Source of the DNA: Shewanella olleyana
GTDB taxonomy: Bacteria; Pseudomonadota; Gammaproteobacteria; Enterobacterales; Shewanellaceae
DNA: 64,000 nt
NCBI RefSeq assembly: GCF_023283825.1
Contig: NZ_JAKILD010000017.1
Location: forward strand, 1-64,000
Direction of reading: 5' to 3'
Each line of letters starts with the position of its first letter. Positions within the stretch are counted from its first letter, which is position 1. A program made the translations under genes and the position numbers. Positions 1 to 8,462 of the stretch are shown here, one piece after another. The notes under the pieces are model-generated. The model saw only the letters and a list, made by a program, of their open reading frames with translations. It made no database searches and was not told the DNA's origin.

Positions 1-204
1 TTCTCCAGAGCTAAACCCAATAGAGCAAGTATGGCAATGGTTAAGACAGCACTGTTTGGCAAATCGGTGTTTTGAAGGCTATAACGATATTGTTGAGCAG
101 TGTTGTAAAGCTTGGAATATATTTATTCAGTGCAAAGATAGGGTAAAAAGTTTATGTACACGAGACTGGGCTAATATGGGCAAAGTCTAATGCGGATTGG
201 TATA
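1..204 (+). mobile_element. IS630-type insertion sequence, 3' end only (cut by window edge)
   Basis: Holds the last codons of an IS630-family transposase (2-190) followed by a short AT-rich tail (about 191-204) that probably carries the right terminal repeat and a TA target dinucleotide. The left end lies outside the window, so the terminal repeats cannot be compared and the right boundary is an estimate. The element is immediately upstream of the cysteine-cluster/nsrR operon. Confidence 0.6.
2..190 (+). CDS. IS630 family transposase, C-terminal fragment
   Basis: Sixty-two codons in frame from the window edge to TAA at 188-190. The start reads SPELNPIEQVWQWLRQ, the typical catalytic-glutamate block of IS630/Tc1-type DDE transposases (SPxLNPIExxW). 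The rest is a Cys- and Trp-containing tail ending in ANMGKV. The N-terminal two thirds, with the first two catalytic aspartates, lies upstream of the window, so I cannot tell whether the gene is intact. The transposase would catalyse cut-and-paste transposition at TA sites. The family call is confident from the motif; activity is unknown. Confidence 0.8.
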   Translation, partial: SPELNPIEQVWQWLRQHCLANRCFEGYNDIVEQCCKAWNIFIQCKDRVKSLCTRDWANMGKV

Positions 205-286
205 AGTTTAAAATGCACTTATCATGTCACATGATTCAGCTGTGATCATGAGCTAAAAATTAAACATAACTCTCACTTTAAACTTA

Positions 287-309
287 AAGATGTATTTTAT
301 GTGCTTTTT
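287..309. promoter_or_regulatory. Putative NsrR operator
   Basis: The left half AAGATGTATTT (287-297) matches the AAGATGYATTT half-site known for NsrR. It is followed after one base by a diverged right half (299-309, about 7 of 11 positions of the inverted half). A further AAGATGTTT half-like site is at 316-324. It lies about 70 bp before the cysteine-cluster gene whose operon encodes NsrR, so autoregulation by nitric oxide is the natural inference. Confidence 0.6.
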
Positions 310-376
310 ATAAAGAAGATGTTTCTATATTAGGCATTAGTAAGATATATTGCTGCTTTAACGCTTAGGTAAAATT

Positions 377-628
377 ATGGATTGTCGTCTTGGTTGCGGT
401 GCATGTTGTATTGCTCCTTCTATTACTAGCCCGATACCTGGTATGCCAAATGGTAAACTTGCGGGTGAACGCTGTATTCAACTAAATGACGATAACCTAT
501 GTAAGCTATTTGGTGACCCATCTAGACCAAAAGTTTGTACTGATTTCAGTGCGACGATTGATGTATGTAGCACCACCAATGAACAAGCTTTATGGCTAAT
601 CACAGAGCTTGAATCTTCTACTTCCTAA
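377..628 (+). CDS. YkgJ-family cysteine cluster protein
   Basis: An 83-aa protein with eight cysteines (3, 7, 10, 11, 33, 42, 54, 64). The N-terminal CxxxCxxCC cluster, a later ERC and a C-terminal PKVCxDF segment are hallmarks of the YkgJ (UPF0153) family, small proteins thought to hold zinc or an iron-sulfur cluster. It is followed after 29 bp by nsrR, so the two are probably cotranscribed from the promoter carrying the NsrR-like operator at 287-309. That places it in the nitric-oxide or iron-sulfur damage response, although its biochemical role is not established. The family call is firm; the function is inferred from context. Confidence 0.8.
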   Translation: MDCRLGCGACCIAPSITSPIPGMPNGKLAGERCIQLNDDNLCKLFGDPSRPKVCTDFSATIDVCSTTNEQALWLITELESSTS

Positions 629-657
629 GCCAATTAATTTAACGCTGGAATTAACTT

Positions 658-1113
658 ATGCAACTAACACGATATACAGATTACGGCATTCGTATTTTAA
701 TGTACCTTGCTGCGCAACCGAAAAGAGAAACGTTATTCCGTATTGCGGAAGTGACGACTGTTTTTGAGCTGTCTTCAAATCATGTTGCAAAGATCATCCA
801 CCATTTAGGCAAGCTTGGATATATTCAGACTATTCGAGGAAAAAGTGGTGGCTTTAAACTAGCAGTAAAAGCTGCAGATATTAATCTTGGTAAATTAGTG
901 GGTGAGTTGGAGCCGTCTCTAGCCCCTGTTAACTGCACAGAGCCGTACTGTCGTTTTACGCCTGCATGTAGTTTAAAAGGAATTCTGGCTGAAGCCGTCG
1001 CCGCTTACATGGCAGTACTTAACAAGTGTACTTTGGCTGATATTGTTAAGAATGCAGATGAATTAATGGAAACACTGCCTGATATGTCTATCTCAGTACT
1101 TGAGCTGAGCTAG
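658..1113 (+). CDS. nsrR: Nitric oxide-sensing Rrf2-family repressor NsrR
   Basis: A 151-aa Rrf2-family protein beginning MQLTRYTDYGIRILMYLA, with a winged helix over roughly residues 1-80 and the wing RGKSGGFKL. The cysteines at 93, 98 and 104 in NCTEPYCRFTPAC match the spacing and neighbours of the [2Fe-2S] ligands of E. coli NsrR (ELEP, NC.., TPAC); this separates it from IscR. NsrR represses NO-detoxification genes such as hmp until its cluster is nitrosylated. The 3' end overlaps the convergent YibQ-type gene by 26 bp. An NsrR-like operator lies upstream of the operon. Confidence 0.88.
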   Translation: MQLTRYTDYGIRILMYLAAQPKRETLFRIAEVTTVFELSSNHVAKIIHHLGKLGYIQTIRGKSGGFKLAVKAADINLGKLVGELEPSLAPVNCTEPYCRFTPACSLKGILAEAVAAYMAVLNKCTLADIVKNADELMETLPDMSISVLELS

Positions 1114-1840
1114 TTCCTTCGTTTTTAGCCATGCTAACAGGCAAAAGTTTTGAGGTATGAACAAGGTTAATACCCTTTAACTCTAGTCTGTGAAGATTCT
1201 CATTTAAAAAGCGCACTGTTTCTGGATAAGGGTGCGCTATAACAACGATGTTCCCTTCCGTTTTCGCCTTGGTAATGATTTGGCTAAATTGTTTCTCTAA
1301 TGCGTTTTCACTGACATCATTATCTAAAAAAATCTCTCTTCTCAGTAAAGGCACACCGTATTGCTGAGCCTTGTCGCTTGCTTTGCTATAGCGTGTCGTA
1401 ACACTATCCACAAAGTAGAGATCCTTTTGCTTTAAGCTTTCCATAAGCCAGTTCATTGGGTTGTCTAATTGAGTTAACAAGCTTCCCATGTGGTTATTCG
1501 CGCCTTTAGCATAGGGAATATTTTCAAGTGATGCTTTCAGTTGGCTTTTCAGTTGTTGCTCGCTCATATCATTAGTTAAGCCGCCATCACCCAGCTTTTT
1601 ACCATTTAATGCCTGCATAGGTATATGCAACATGATTTCATTACCTTGATGGTGCCCTTGTTGAGCCAAAGTTTGGCCTAAAGGTGTATGAGGTAATACA
1701 GATAGAGTGACAGTATTGGGTAAGGTCAGTACAGCCTCATCTGATTGACGATAACCAATATCGTCAATGATGATAGCGATGTTTGCTGCTTGTACGTGTC
1801 CTGTAATGAGTAGAGCTAATCCAAAAAATATTTTGCGCAC
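1088..1840 (-). CDS. Divergent polysaccharide deacetylase, YibQ type
   Basis: A 250-aa exported protein: residues 1-18 are a signal peptide (cleavage probably after VQA), then a single NodB-like TIM-barrel domain of the divergent polysaccharide deacetylase family. Visible family blocks are IIIDDIGY (metal-site aspartates), MLHIPMQA, NNHMGS, the DSVTT segment and AHPYPET near the C-terminus. It is the last gene of gpmI-envC-ctp-yibQ, the same neighbourhood as in E. coli, and starts 12 bp after ctp stops. A role in envelope or peptidoglycan metabolism is suggested by that context; the substrate is unknown. Its 3' end overlaps nsrR tail to tail. Confidence 0.85.
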   Translation of the reverse strand: MRKIFFGLALLITGHVQAANIAIIIDDIGYRQSDEAVLTLPNTVTLSVLPHTPLGQTLAQQGHHQGNEIMLHIPMQALNGKKLGDGGLTNDMSEQQLKSQLKASLENIPYAKGANNHMGSLLTQLDNPMNWLMESLKQKDLYFVDSVTTRYSKASDKAQQYGVPLLRREIFLDNDVSENALEKQFSQIITKAKTEGNIVVIAHPYPETVRFLNENLHRLELKGINLVHTSKLLPVSMAKNEGTSSAQVLR

Positions 1841-1852
1841 AGAGTCTGCTTT

Positions 1853-3055
1853 TTAGTTATGAGTAGTTATCCATGCAATAGCTGAAGAAATCTGACCATC
1901 CTGTGGTTCATCATATTGCGCAGTTGATTGCTCAATTATATCCAGATAATCAGAATTTAGAATAGCTTCGTTTGAAATTTTAATATCAGGTTCAATCCCT
2001 TTACTGTGAATGTCATTACCATCGGGGGTGCTGTACTTAGCAATAGTCAGTTTAATCGCATTGCCCATTTCTAGCATAGGGATCAAGCTTTGGACTGTGC
2101 CTTTACCGAAGCTGGTTTCACCGACTAGTGTCGCTCGTTCATTTTCTTGTAGTGCAGCCGCCAATACTTCTGAAGCTGAAGCCGAACCTTTATTAATTAA
2201 CACCACCATTGGGATATCTTCAAAGATAGTGGGCTGTGAAGCGTAATAGACTTCATTAGCATCGAAAAAACGACCTTCGGTAGAAACGATTAATCCTTTC
2301 TTTAAAAAGAGATCTGCAATACTGATAGCTTGGCCAAGTAGACCTCCTGGGTTATTACGTACATCTAAAATGATGCCGCTTATGGTTTCGTTTTCCCAGA
2401 GTTTGGCTTGTTTGATGATGGCGCTGGTTGCATCATTTTGGAATGAGTTTAACTGAATATAACCAATATTATCTTTAAGAATTTTAGCGTTTATTGATTC
2501 GATATGAATAAGCTCTGGATTTAAGGCAAGCTTAAAGGGATCATTAGTATCGCGCTCAATGGTGAGGTTGATTGTTCGTTTGTTGTTACTGTTTTGCTTA
2601 ATATCCATCAGTACATCAGTCAGGTTACTACTATCGATAACTGTATCGTTAAGTTGCAATACTTTATCGCCTGGCTGCAAATTAGCCCTTGCGGCTGGTG
2701 AGTTAGGGTAAGGGGTTATAATGGTGATTTGGTCATCATCTGTTGCCACTTCAAAACCGTATCCAAAGTACTGACCACTGTTGCTGTCATTGATACTTTG
2801 AAAGTCATCAGAATCTAAAAAACCAGAATAGGGATCTAGGTTGGTGAAAATGCCATCTATGGCGAATTCAATTAAATCTTCACGATCTACATCGTTAAAA
2901 TAGTAGGTATGAATGGTGTCGATGACATCTAAAAGCAGAGTGTAACTGTATTCTGATTCGTACTTATAATGTTGCTCTGAACTAGATAAGCTCATTGAAA
3001 GCGCAACTGAAATACCTAAGAAAAAACATAATAAATAACGTGCAAATTGCATCAT
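1853..3055 (-). CDS. C-terminal processing peptidase, S41 family
   Basis: A 400-aa protein: N-terminal signal/anchor (residues 1-22), a PDZ domain around 95-175 (the GYGFEV and LQPGDKVLQLN blocks), and the S41 protease core with GYIQLNSF and DVRNNPGGLL. The serine block GSASASE at 290-296 and the lysine of FGKGT at 318 form the Ser/Lys dyad of CtpA/Tsp proteases. Such enzymes cleave periplasmic substrates from their C-termini, often peptidoglycan hydrolases or their activators, which fits the gene's place directly after envC. The start has AAGGGG five bases upstream; that site sits in the 3' arm of a hairpin (3059-3093), so translation may be gated. Confidence 0.88.
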   Translation of the reverse strand: MMQFARYLLCFFLGISVALSMSLSSSEQHYKYESEYSYTLLLDVIDTIHTYYFNDVDREDLIEFAIDGIFTNLDPYSGFLDSDDFQSINDSNSGQYFGYGFEVATDDDQITIITPYPNSPAARANLQPGDKVLQLNDTVIDSSNLTDVLMDIKQNSNNKRTINLTIERDTNDPFKLALNPELIHIESINAKILKDNIGYIQLNSFQNDATSAIIKQAKLWENETISGIILDVRNNPGGLLGQAISIADLFLKKGLIVSTEGRFFDANEVYYASQPTIFEDIPMVVLINKGSASASEVLAAALQENERATLVGETSFGKGTVQSLIPMLEMGNAIKLTIAKYSTPDGNDIHSKGIEPDIKISNEAILNSDYLDIIEQSTAQYDEPQDGQISSAIAWITTHN

Positions 3056-3058
3056 AAT

Positions 3059-3093
3059 CGCCCCTTAATACCATTAAAGGTATATATAGGGCG
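3059..3093 (-). promoter_or_regulatory. Hairpin covering the ribosome-binding site of the S41 protease gene
   Basis: In the mRNA (minus strand) the outer arms CGCCC and GGGCG can pair, as can the inner arms ATACC and GGTAT, closing a 6-nt loop with an interior loop between the two stems. The 3' outer arm contains the AAGGGG Shine-Dalgarno of the gene that starts at 3055. No U-run follows, so it is not a terminator. A translational gate is possible. Confidence 0.5.
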
Positions 3094-3131
3094 TCAGTCT
3101 TTCAGCGAGAGTGGCCTTTCCTAGCCTAAGT

Positions 3132-4265
3132 TTATCGACAATATTTCGCTGGGTTAACGGCTTGCCCTTTGTGTCGTATTTCAAAGTATAGGCCAGAATC
3201 TGTTTGTCCGCCTGAACTCCCGACAAGCGCAATTGAATCTCCTTTTTGAACCGTTTCTCCAGGCTGAATTAATAGTGCTTGAGCATGTCCGTACAGACTC
3301 ATGTAGCCTTCGCCATGGTCAACAACCATTACCATACCAAAGCCGCGTAACCAGTCCGCATATATAACAGTCCCTGGTGCGACGGCAGTGACATTGCGAC
3401 CTTCAGGTGCGGCAATAACTACTCCTTTCCAGCGAATTTGTCCTGAACGACGACTACCAAACTTAGAGGCTAAATGACCTTTTGTTGGCCATGTTAATTT
3501 GCCACGTTTTTTAGCTAAGCCATCCATTTGAGGATTGTCTTTCGCTGCCAGCAAAGCCTGTTCGATAAGGCGTTTTAAGCTAGCCTCTTCAATTTGCATT
3601 TGTTCCAGTTCAGCGCCTTTACTGGTTAAAGTTCGCTGAATTTGGGCTAAAGTTTGTTGGCGTTGGCTTTTTTCTTTATTAAGTTGCTGCGCTTGTTGTT
3701 TTTGCTCAATAATTAATGCATTTAGTTTTTGCTGTTCATTGATTTGCTGACTTTTGATTGTGTCTAATTGCTCAATGGTTTCTTTGAGATTAGTGATAGC
3801 GGCAATTCTGGCATTATTCAGGTATTGATAATAAGCCAACATTCGCTCAACCGTGGCGGGATTTTGTTGGTTCAGCATCATTTTAGAGTAATCGTGATTA
3901 CCTGCTAAATAGGCACTTGAAAGTTGTTTCGATAAGGTTTTTTGCTGTGTCGCTCGTCGTTTATCCAGTTGGATTTTTTCAACATCTAGCTCACTGAGTT
4001 TAGTGTTTACTTGCGAGAGAGAGGCTTGGGTTAAATTGACTTTTTGAGCAGCACTAGAGATAGCTTGCTCATCGCGTTTTAATAACGAAATGAGCTTTTC
4101 TCGTTGACGACTGGTGTCTTTCAAAGAGCTTTGTTGTTGGTTAATCTGAGCTTGAATCGCTTTAAGCTCGGATTGACGCTTATCCAGATCGGCACTTTGA
4201 ACTGATGATGAAAGTATCAGAAAGCCAGCAATTATGCTGGCTTTAAACAATAGTCGTTTTTTCAC
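3132..4265 (-). CDS. envC: Murein hydrolase activator EnvC
   Basis: A 377-aa periplasmic protein: signal peptide 1-24, a long coiled coil over about 25-240 rich in Gln, Lys and Leu, and a C-terminal LytM (M23) domain from about 265. The LytM zinc site is degenerate: where active enzymes have HxGxD this protein reads RWKGVVIAAP, although DHGEGYMSLYGHA and YFEIRHKGQAVNPAKY are kept. That is the expected state of EnvC, which activates the amidases AmiA/AmiB at the septum rather than cutting murein itself. It lies 10 bp after gpmI and upstream of ctp. The identification is strong from architecture and context. Confidence 0.9.
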   Translation of the reverse strand: MKKRLLFKASIIAGFLILSSSVQSADLDKRQSELKAIQAQINQQQSSLKDTSRQREKLISLLKRDEQAISSAAQKVNLTQASLSQVNTKLSELDVEKIQLDKRRATQQKTLSKQLSSAYLAGNHDYSKMMLNQQNPATVERMLAYYQYLNNARIAAITNLKETIEQLDTIKSQQINEQQKLNALIIEQKQQAQQLNKEKSQRQQTLAQIQRTLTSKGAELEQMQIEEASLKRLIEQALLAAKDNPQMDGLAKKRGKLTWPTKGHLASKFGSRRSGQIRWKGVVIAAPEGRNVTAVAPGTVIYADWLRGFGMVMVVDHGEGYMSLYGHAQALLIQPGETVQKGDSIALVGSSGGQTDSGLYFEIRHKGQAVNPAKYCR

Positions 4266-4275
4266 GAGTGGCTAT

Positions 4276-5808
4276 TTACTCTTTGAGTTTAATGATTGAG
4301 TGGCCTGTCATTTCTGATGGCACTTCTTGTTCCATCAAGGTTAACATAGTTGGCGCTATATCGCTCAATCGGCCACCATCTTCAATAGTGGCATCACGTC
4401 CAACATAAATAAACGGAACCAACTCGCTGGTATGCGCCGTATGCGCCTGTCCCGTTTCTTCGTTAGTCATTTGCTCAGCATTACCGTGATCGGCAGTAAT
4501 TAAACATTCACCGCCTACTTTTTGTAGGGCATCTACGACGCGACCAATACAGGCATCAACGGCTTCACAGGCTTTAACTGCAGCATCAAAGTTGCCAGTG
4601 TGGCCAACCATGTCGCCATTAGGATAATTACAGATAATGACGTCATAGTCTGTTGATTCAATTGCTGCGACTAATTTGTCTGTCAGCTCAGTTGAATTCA
4701 TTTCAGGCTGAAGATCATAGGTTGCTACATCAGGAGACTTAATCAGTTCACGGTTTTCGCCTTCAAATGGCTGTTCTTTACCGCCATTGAAGAAAAAGGT
4801 CACATGAGCATACTTCTCAGTTTCAGAAATACGCAGCTGAGTCTTACCTTGGTTTTGTAAGGTTTCGCCTAACGTATTCACTAAATCAGAGGATGGAAAT
4901 GCTACCGGCACTTTAATGTCATCAGCGTAGTTAGTCAGCATGACAAAGTTAACCGCAGGAGTGACAGCGCGATTAAAGCCATCAAAGTCAGCATTAACAA
5001 AACTACGGGTTATTTGGCGAGCTCGGTCAGCACGGAAGTTCATGAAGATAAGCGCATCGCCATCAGATAAATGCGCCGCTTCACCAATAGTGGTTGCTGC
5101 AACAAATTCATCATTTTCGTCGCGGGCGTAAGCGGCTTCTAATGCTTCAACAGCATTAGCGTAATTGAACTCTGCTTTGCCTTGAGTGATGAGATTATAA
5201 GTTTTCTCGACACGATCCCAACGGTTATCTCGGTCCATGGCATAGTAACGACCAATGACTGAAGCAACTTTACCGTGACCTAAGTTTTCAAATAATTCTT
5301 CGAAATGAGCCAGAGAGTTTTTGGCGCTACGAGGAGGTGTATCGCGACCATCTAGGAAAGCGTGCAAGTACACTTTAGTTGCGCCACGCTCAACGGCCAT
5401 TCGGCACATTGCTTCAATATGATCTTCATGACTATGCACGCCGCCTGGAGACATAAGCCCCATGATATGTACAGCGCCATTATCACTAATCGCTTTGTCG
5501 ATAGACTCACATAAGGCTTGGTTTTGAGAAAACTCGTTGTCAGCAATTGACTTACTAATACGGGTTAATTCTTGATACACAATACGGCCAGAACCAATAT
5601 TGATATGACCCACTTCTGAGTTACCCATTTGACCATCAGGTAGGCCGACATCTAGGCCTGAACCTGAAATCAAACTGTGTGGGTATGTAGCATTCAATTT
5701 ATCTAAAACGGGGGTGTTAGCGTGAAAAATCGCATTTTGATGCGTATTTTCGCGATAGCCCCAGCCATCTAAGATAAGTAGTGCCAATGGACGCTTTTGA
5801 GTCGCCAT
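4276..5808 (-). CDS. gpmI: 2,3-bisphosphoglycerate-independent phosphoglycerate mutase
   Basis: 510 aa, the normal length for the cofactor-independent mutase, an alkaline-phosphatase-fold enzyme with two manganese ions that interconverts 3- and 2-phosphoglycerate in glycolysis and gluconeogenesis. Diagnostic blocks are [11 protein letters not shown] near the N-terminus, [20 protein letters not shown] with the nucleophilic serine, [22 protein letters not shown], and the late metal-binding [10 protein letters not shown] and [11 protein letters not shown]. It is the first gene of a minus-strand operon running into envC, ctp and the YibQ-type gene, and diverges from the rhodanese gene across about 360 bp. 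Confidence 0.95.
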   Translation of the reverse strand: MATQKRPLALLILDGWGYRENTHQNAIFHANTPVLDKLNATYPHSLISGSGLDVGLPDGQMGNSEVGHINIGSGRIVYQELTRISKSIADNEFSQNQALCESIDKAISDNGAVHIMGLMSPGGVHSHEDHIEAMCRMAVERGATKVYLHAFLDGRDTPPRSAKNSLAHFEELFENLGHGKVASVIGRYYAMDRDNRWDRVEKTYNLITQGKAEFNYANAVEALEAAYARDENDEFVAATTIGEAAHLSDGDALIFMNFRADRARQITRSFVNADFDGFNRAVTPAVNFVMLTNYADDIKVPVAFPSSDLVNTLGETLQNQGKTQLRISETEKYAHVTFFFNGGKEQPFEGENRELIKSPDVATYDLQPEMNSTELTDKLVAAIESTDYDVIICNYPNGDMVGHTGNFDAAVKACEAVDACIGRVVDALQKVGGECLITADHGNAEQMTNEETGQAHTAHTSELVPFIYVGRDATIEDGGRLSDIAPTMLTLMEQEVPSEMTGHSIIKLKE

Positions 5809-6171
5809 GGAAGTACCTCTATATGAAAGTTTAAAGTTTATGAGAAGGTTAAAATTTTAATTGTATGAATATTACTACTTATGCAGGCGCTGAAAAAGTA
5901 ATTTACTTTCATCTATGGGCTTCAAGTAAAGATTTCAGTGGCAAGAGCTCTGTATAAGCGCCTATGGGACTCGATGAATTATTTGCAATAAAAGCATAAA
6001 TACTGTGGTTTTAATCAATGCTTGTTAATTAAATGCAATCTTTCGTCACTAAAGTGGCACTATTAAATCATCAGAGTCGATGAATAGGCGTGAACTTGCT
6101 GCATTATAAAGACGCAATCGGTATACTCTGTGGCTTATTAATTTTAGCCATTTTTAAAGTAGGCAGAGAAG
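5809..6171. other. Divergent intergenic region between gpmI and the rhodanese gene
   Basis: About 360 bp with no convincing ORF. It must hold promoters for both divergent operons. TATACT at about 6122-6127 is a fair -10 candidate for the rhodanese gene, but no good -35 stands 16-18 bp upstream, so I do not annotate a promoter. I see no strong operator or hairpin here. Confidence 0.4.
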
Positions 6172-6606
6172 ATGCAAGAATATATTGAATTTTTTCAAGC
6201 TAACCCAGTACTAAGTATTGCGTGGGTTGGTTTGTTCATTGCTGTGGTAGTGACTACGATTAAAGCAGCGACCTCTAAAGTTGTTAATATCAATACGCAA
6301 CAATTGACCATGCTGATGAACAAGCAAGACGGTAAAGTCATTGATGTTCGCTCTCAAGAAGAGTTTCGCAAAGGCCACATCGTAGATGCGATAAATGTGC
6401 CTTTGTCTGAAATTAAAAATAATAAAGCTACAAGCCTTGAAAAGTATAAAACGAGTCCCATTATTACTGTATGTAGTGCTGGAATGACGTCTTCGCAAGC
6501 TGCTCAACTTCTTGTTACACAGGGCTTTGAAAATGTCAGTAACCTAAAAGGCGGTATGGGTGACTGGACAGCAGCAAACTTACCAACTGTTAAAGGTAAG
6601 AAGTAA
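6172..6606 (+). CDS. yibN: Membrane-anchored rhodanese-like protein (YibN)
   Basis: 144 aa: one N-terminal transmembrane segment (about 12-30) followed by a rhodanese domain (about 40-140). The active-site loop reads VCSAGMTSS with Cys101 as the presumed persulfide carrier; VIDVRSQEEFRKGHI and the C-terminal LKGGMGDW are also typical. Rhodaneses transfer sulfane sulfur, but the physiological partner of YibN is uncertain. The order yibN-secB-gpsA, divergent from gpmI, is the conserved enterobacterial arrangement; here grxC is missing between yibN and secB. Confidence 0.85.
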   Translation: MQEYIEFFQANPVLSIAWVGLFIAVVVTTIKAATSKVVNINTQQLTMLMNKQDGKVIDVRSQEEFRKGHIVDAINVPLSEIKNNKATSLEKYKTSPIITVCSAGMTSSQAAQLLVTQGFENVSNLKGGMGDWTAANLPTVKGKK

Positions 6607-6616
6607 AGATAACCAG

Positions 6617-6664
6617 CTACTCGCTGATATTAATGTTAGCGAGTAGAACAAGATCCTACTTGTT
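6617..6664. other. Two tandem hairpins between yibN and secB
   Basis: CTACTCGCT (6617-6625) pairs perfectly with AGCGAGTAG (6638-6646), and directly after it AACAAG (6647-6652) pairs with CTTGTT (6659-6664). Neither is followed by a T-run, so they are not classic terminators; processing or stabilisation of the yibN mRNA, or rho-linked ends, are possibilities. Confidence 0.45.
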
Positions 6665-6815
6665 ATAAAGGGCTTAAAAGCGTTTTGTTACTTAGTTAGA
6701 TCAACTTTAATCGGGATGAACTAAAACAAGGCTCTTGCCATATTTTAGGAATAAAAGCCCAAATCTAAAATTAGCTTCATAGAAAAGCTAAAACACAATT
6801 TGAAGGTAGAAAATC

Positions 6816-7304
6816 ATGGCTGAAGTAGCTAACAACGAAGAACAAGCACCACAATTCAACATTCAACGCGTATTCACTAAAGACGTTTCTTTTGAAACGC
6901 CTAACAGCCCAGCTGTTTTCCAAAAAGAATGGAACCCAGAAGTTAAGCTTGATCTAGACACTCGTAGCAACAAACTTTCTGATGACGTGTATGAAGTTAT
7001 TCTTTCTTTAACTGTTACTGCACAAAACGGTGAAGAAACTGCATTCTTATGTGAAGTTCAACAAGCTGGTATTTTCTCAATCACTGGTTTAACTGAACAG
7101 CAACTAGCTCATTCTTTAGGTGCTTACTGCCCGAACGTATTATTCCCATACGCACGTGAAACAGTAGGTAACTTAGTATCTCGTGGTACTTTCCCACAGC
7201 TAAACCTTGCTCCAGTGAACTTTGATGCATTATTTGCACAATATGTTCAACAACGTCAGCAAGACGCTGCTGCAGCTCCAGCTGCTGAAGAAGCAAACGC
7301 TTAA
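6816..7304 (+). CDS. secB: Protein-export chaperone SecB
   Basis: 162 aa, full length for SecB, the tetrameric cytosolic chaperone that keeps preproteins unfolded and hands them to SecA. The conserved core [17 protein letters not shown], then [16 protein letters not shown] and the [17 protein letters not shown] segment are all present; the tail is Ala- and Glu-rich. Acidic residues on the beta-sheet face, needed for SecA contact, are kept. A ribosome-binding sequence (GAAGGTAG) stands before the ATG. It is followed by gpsA after only 5 bp, as in many gammaproteobacteria. Confidence 0.96.
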   Translation: MAEVANNEEQAPQFNIQRVFTKDVSFETPNSPAVFQKEWNPEVKLDLDTRSNKLSDDVYEVILSLTVTAQNGEETAFLCEVQQAGIFSITGLTEQQLAHSLGAYCPNVLFPYARETVGNLVSRGTFPQLNLAPVNFDALFAQYVQQRQQDAAAAPAAEEANA

Positions 7305-7309
7305 TCAAT

Positions 7310-8326
7310 ATGAATAATACTGCCGAAATAACTGTTCTAGGTGCTGGGTCTTACGGCACCGCTCTTGCCATTTCTCTCGCAAGCAGTGGTCATAAGACCT
7401 TGCTATGGGGCCATGAGCCAGAGCACATGGAAACCCTAGCCAAAGAACGAGCTAATAACGCATTTCTGCCAGGGATCAACTTTCCTGACTGTCTTGAATT
7501 AGAAACCGACTTAGGCAAAGCGCTTGCCGCGAGTAAAAATGTGTTGGTTGTGGTACCAAGTCATGTATTTGGCCTAGTACTACAGCAGGCAAAACCTTTA
7601 TTACGAGATGATGCACGCATTGTCTGGGCCACTAAAGGATTAGAGCCTGAAACCGGTCGATTACTGCAAGATGTTGCTCGTGAGCAACTTGGGGATGCTT
7701 TCCCACTGGCAGTATTATCAGGACCAACATTTGCCAAAGAACTGGCTGCTGGCATGCCAACAGCAATTTCGGTAGCGGGCACGTGTGCTGACTTTACTAA
7801 TGATTTAGTGGAGCTTTTACATAGCCCGAAACGTTTACGTGTTTACGCAAATGACGACTTTACCGGTTTACAATTAGGTGGCGCAGTTAAAAACGTTATC
7901 GCAATTGGTGCGGGTATGTCTGATGGTATTGGTTTTGGTGCCAATGCCCGAACTGCATTAATCACTCGAGGACTAGTTGAGTTAACTCGTCTTGGTGTGG
8001 CTTTAGGTGCAGACAGTAATACCTTTATGGGTATGGCGGGTCTTGGTGATTTAGTTTTAACCTGTACAGATAACCAATCTCGTAATCGCCGTTTTGGCTT
8101 GGCATTAGGTAAAGGCAGCGATGTTGATACCGCTCAAGAAGAAATTGGCCAAGTGGTTGAAGGTTATCGTAATACCAAAGAGGTTTACACCTTAGCGAAA
8201 CGTCTTGGTGTGGAAATGCCAATTACTGAGCAAATTTACCAAGTGCTTTATAAAGGTAAAGCGCCAGTAGATGCTGCTAAAGAGCTGCTAGGACGTGAAC
8301 AAAAGTCTGAAACAATCTCAGACTGA
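7310..8326 (+). CDS. gpsA: Glycerol-3-phosphate dehydrogenase [NAD(P)+]
   Basis: 338 aa. The N-terminal Rossmann motif is [12 protein letters not shown], followed by the family blocks [11 protein letters not shown] and [14 protein letters not shown], which holds the catalytic lysine, and [17 protein letters not shown]. It reduces dihydroxyacetone phosphate to sn-glycerol 3-phosphate for phospholipid synthesis in the cytoplasm. It lies 5 bp after secB, almost certainly cotranscribed, and is followed by a strong intrinsic terminator at 8359-8386. Confidence 0.95.
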   Translation: MNNTAEITVLGAGSYGTALAISLASSGHKTLLWGHEPEHMETLAKERANNAFLPGINFPDCLELETDLGKALAASKNVLVVVPSHVFGLVLQQAKPLLRDDARIVWATKGLEPETGRLLQDVAREQLGDAFPLAVLSGPTFAKELAAGMPTAISVAGTCADFTNDLVELLHSPKRLRVYANDDFTGLQLGGAVKNVIAIGAGMSDGIGFGANARTALITRGLVELTRLGVALGADSNTFMGMAGLGDLVLTCTDNQSRNRRFGLALGKGSDVDTAQEEIGQVVEGYRNTKEVYTLAKRLGVEMPITEQIYQVLYKGKAPVDAAKELLGREQKSETISD

Positions 8327-8358
8327 TGTTATGGCTTAAGCCAGTGTGAATGCGACTA

Positions 8359-8386
8359 AAAGGGTGCTAATATAGCGCCCTTTTTT
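8359..8386 (+). terminator. Intrinsic terminator of secB-gpsA
   Basis: AAAGGGTGCT (8359-8368) pairs with AGCGCCCTTT (8374-8383) with one G-T wobble around a 5-nt loop, running into a run of T. It sits 32 bp after the gpsA stop. Confidence 0.85.
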
Positions 8387-8462
8387 GTGACTGATGAAAA
8401 ATTCGCCACTGAAATAACTGACATAATTGAATGACAACAGGCTACATTTAGGTAGCGGATGA

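Noticed and set aside
6088..6127. Promoter of the rhodanese gene with TTGCTG and TATACT
   Set aside because: The spacing of about 20 bp is too long to call.
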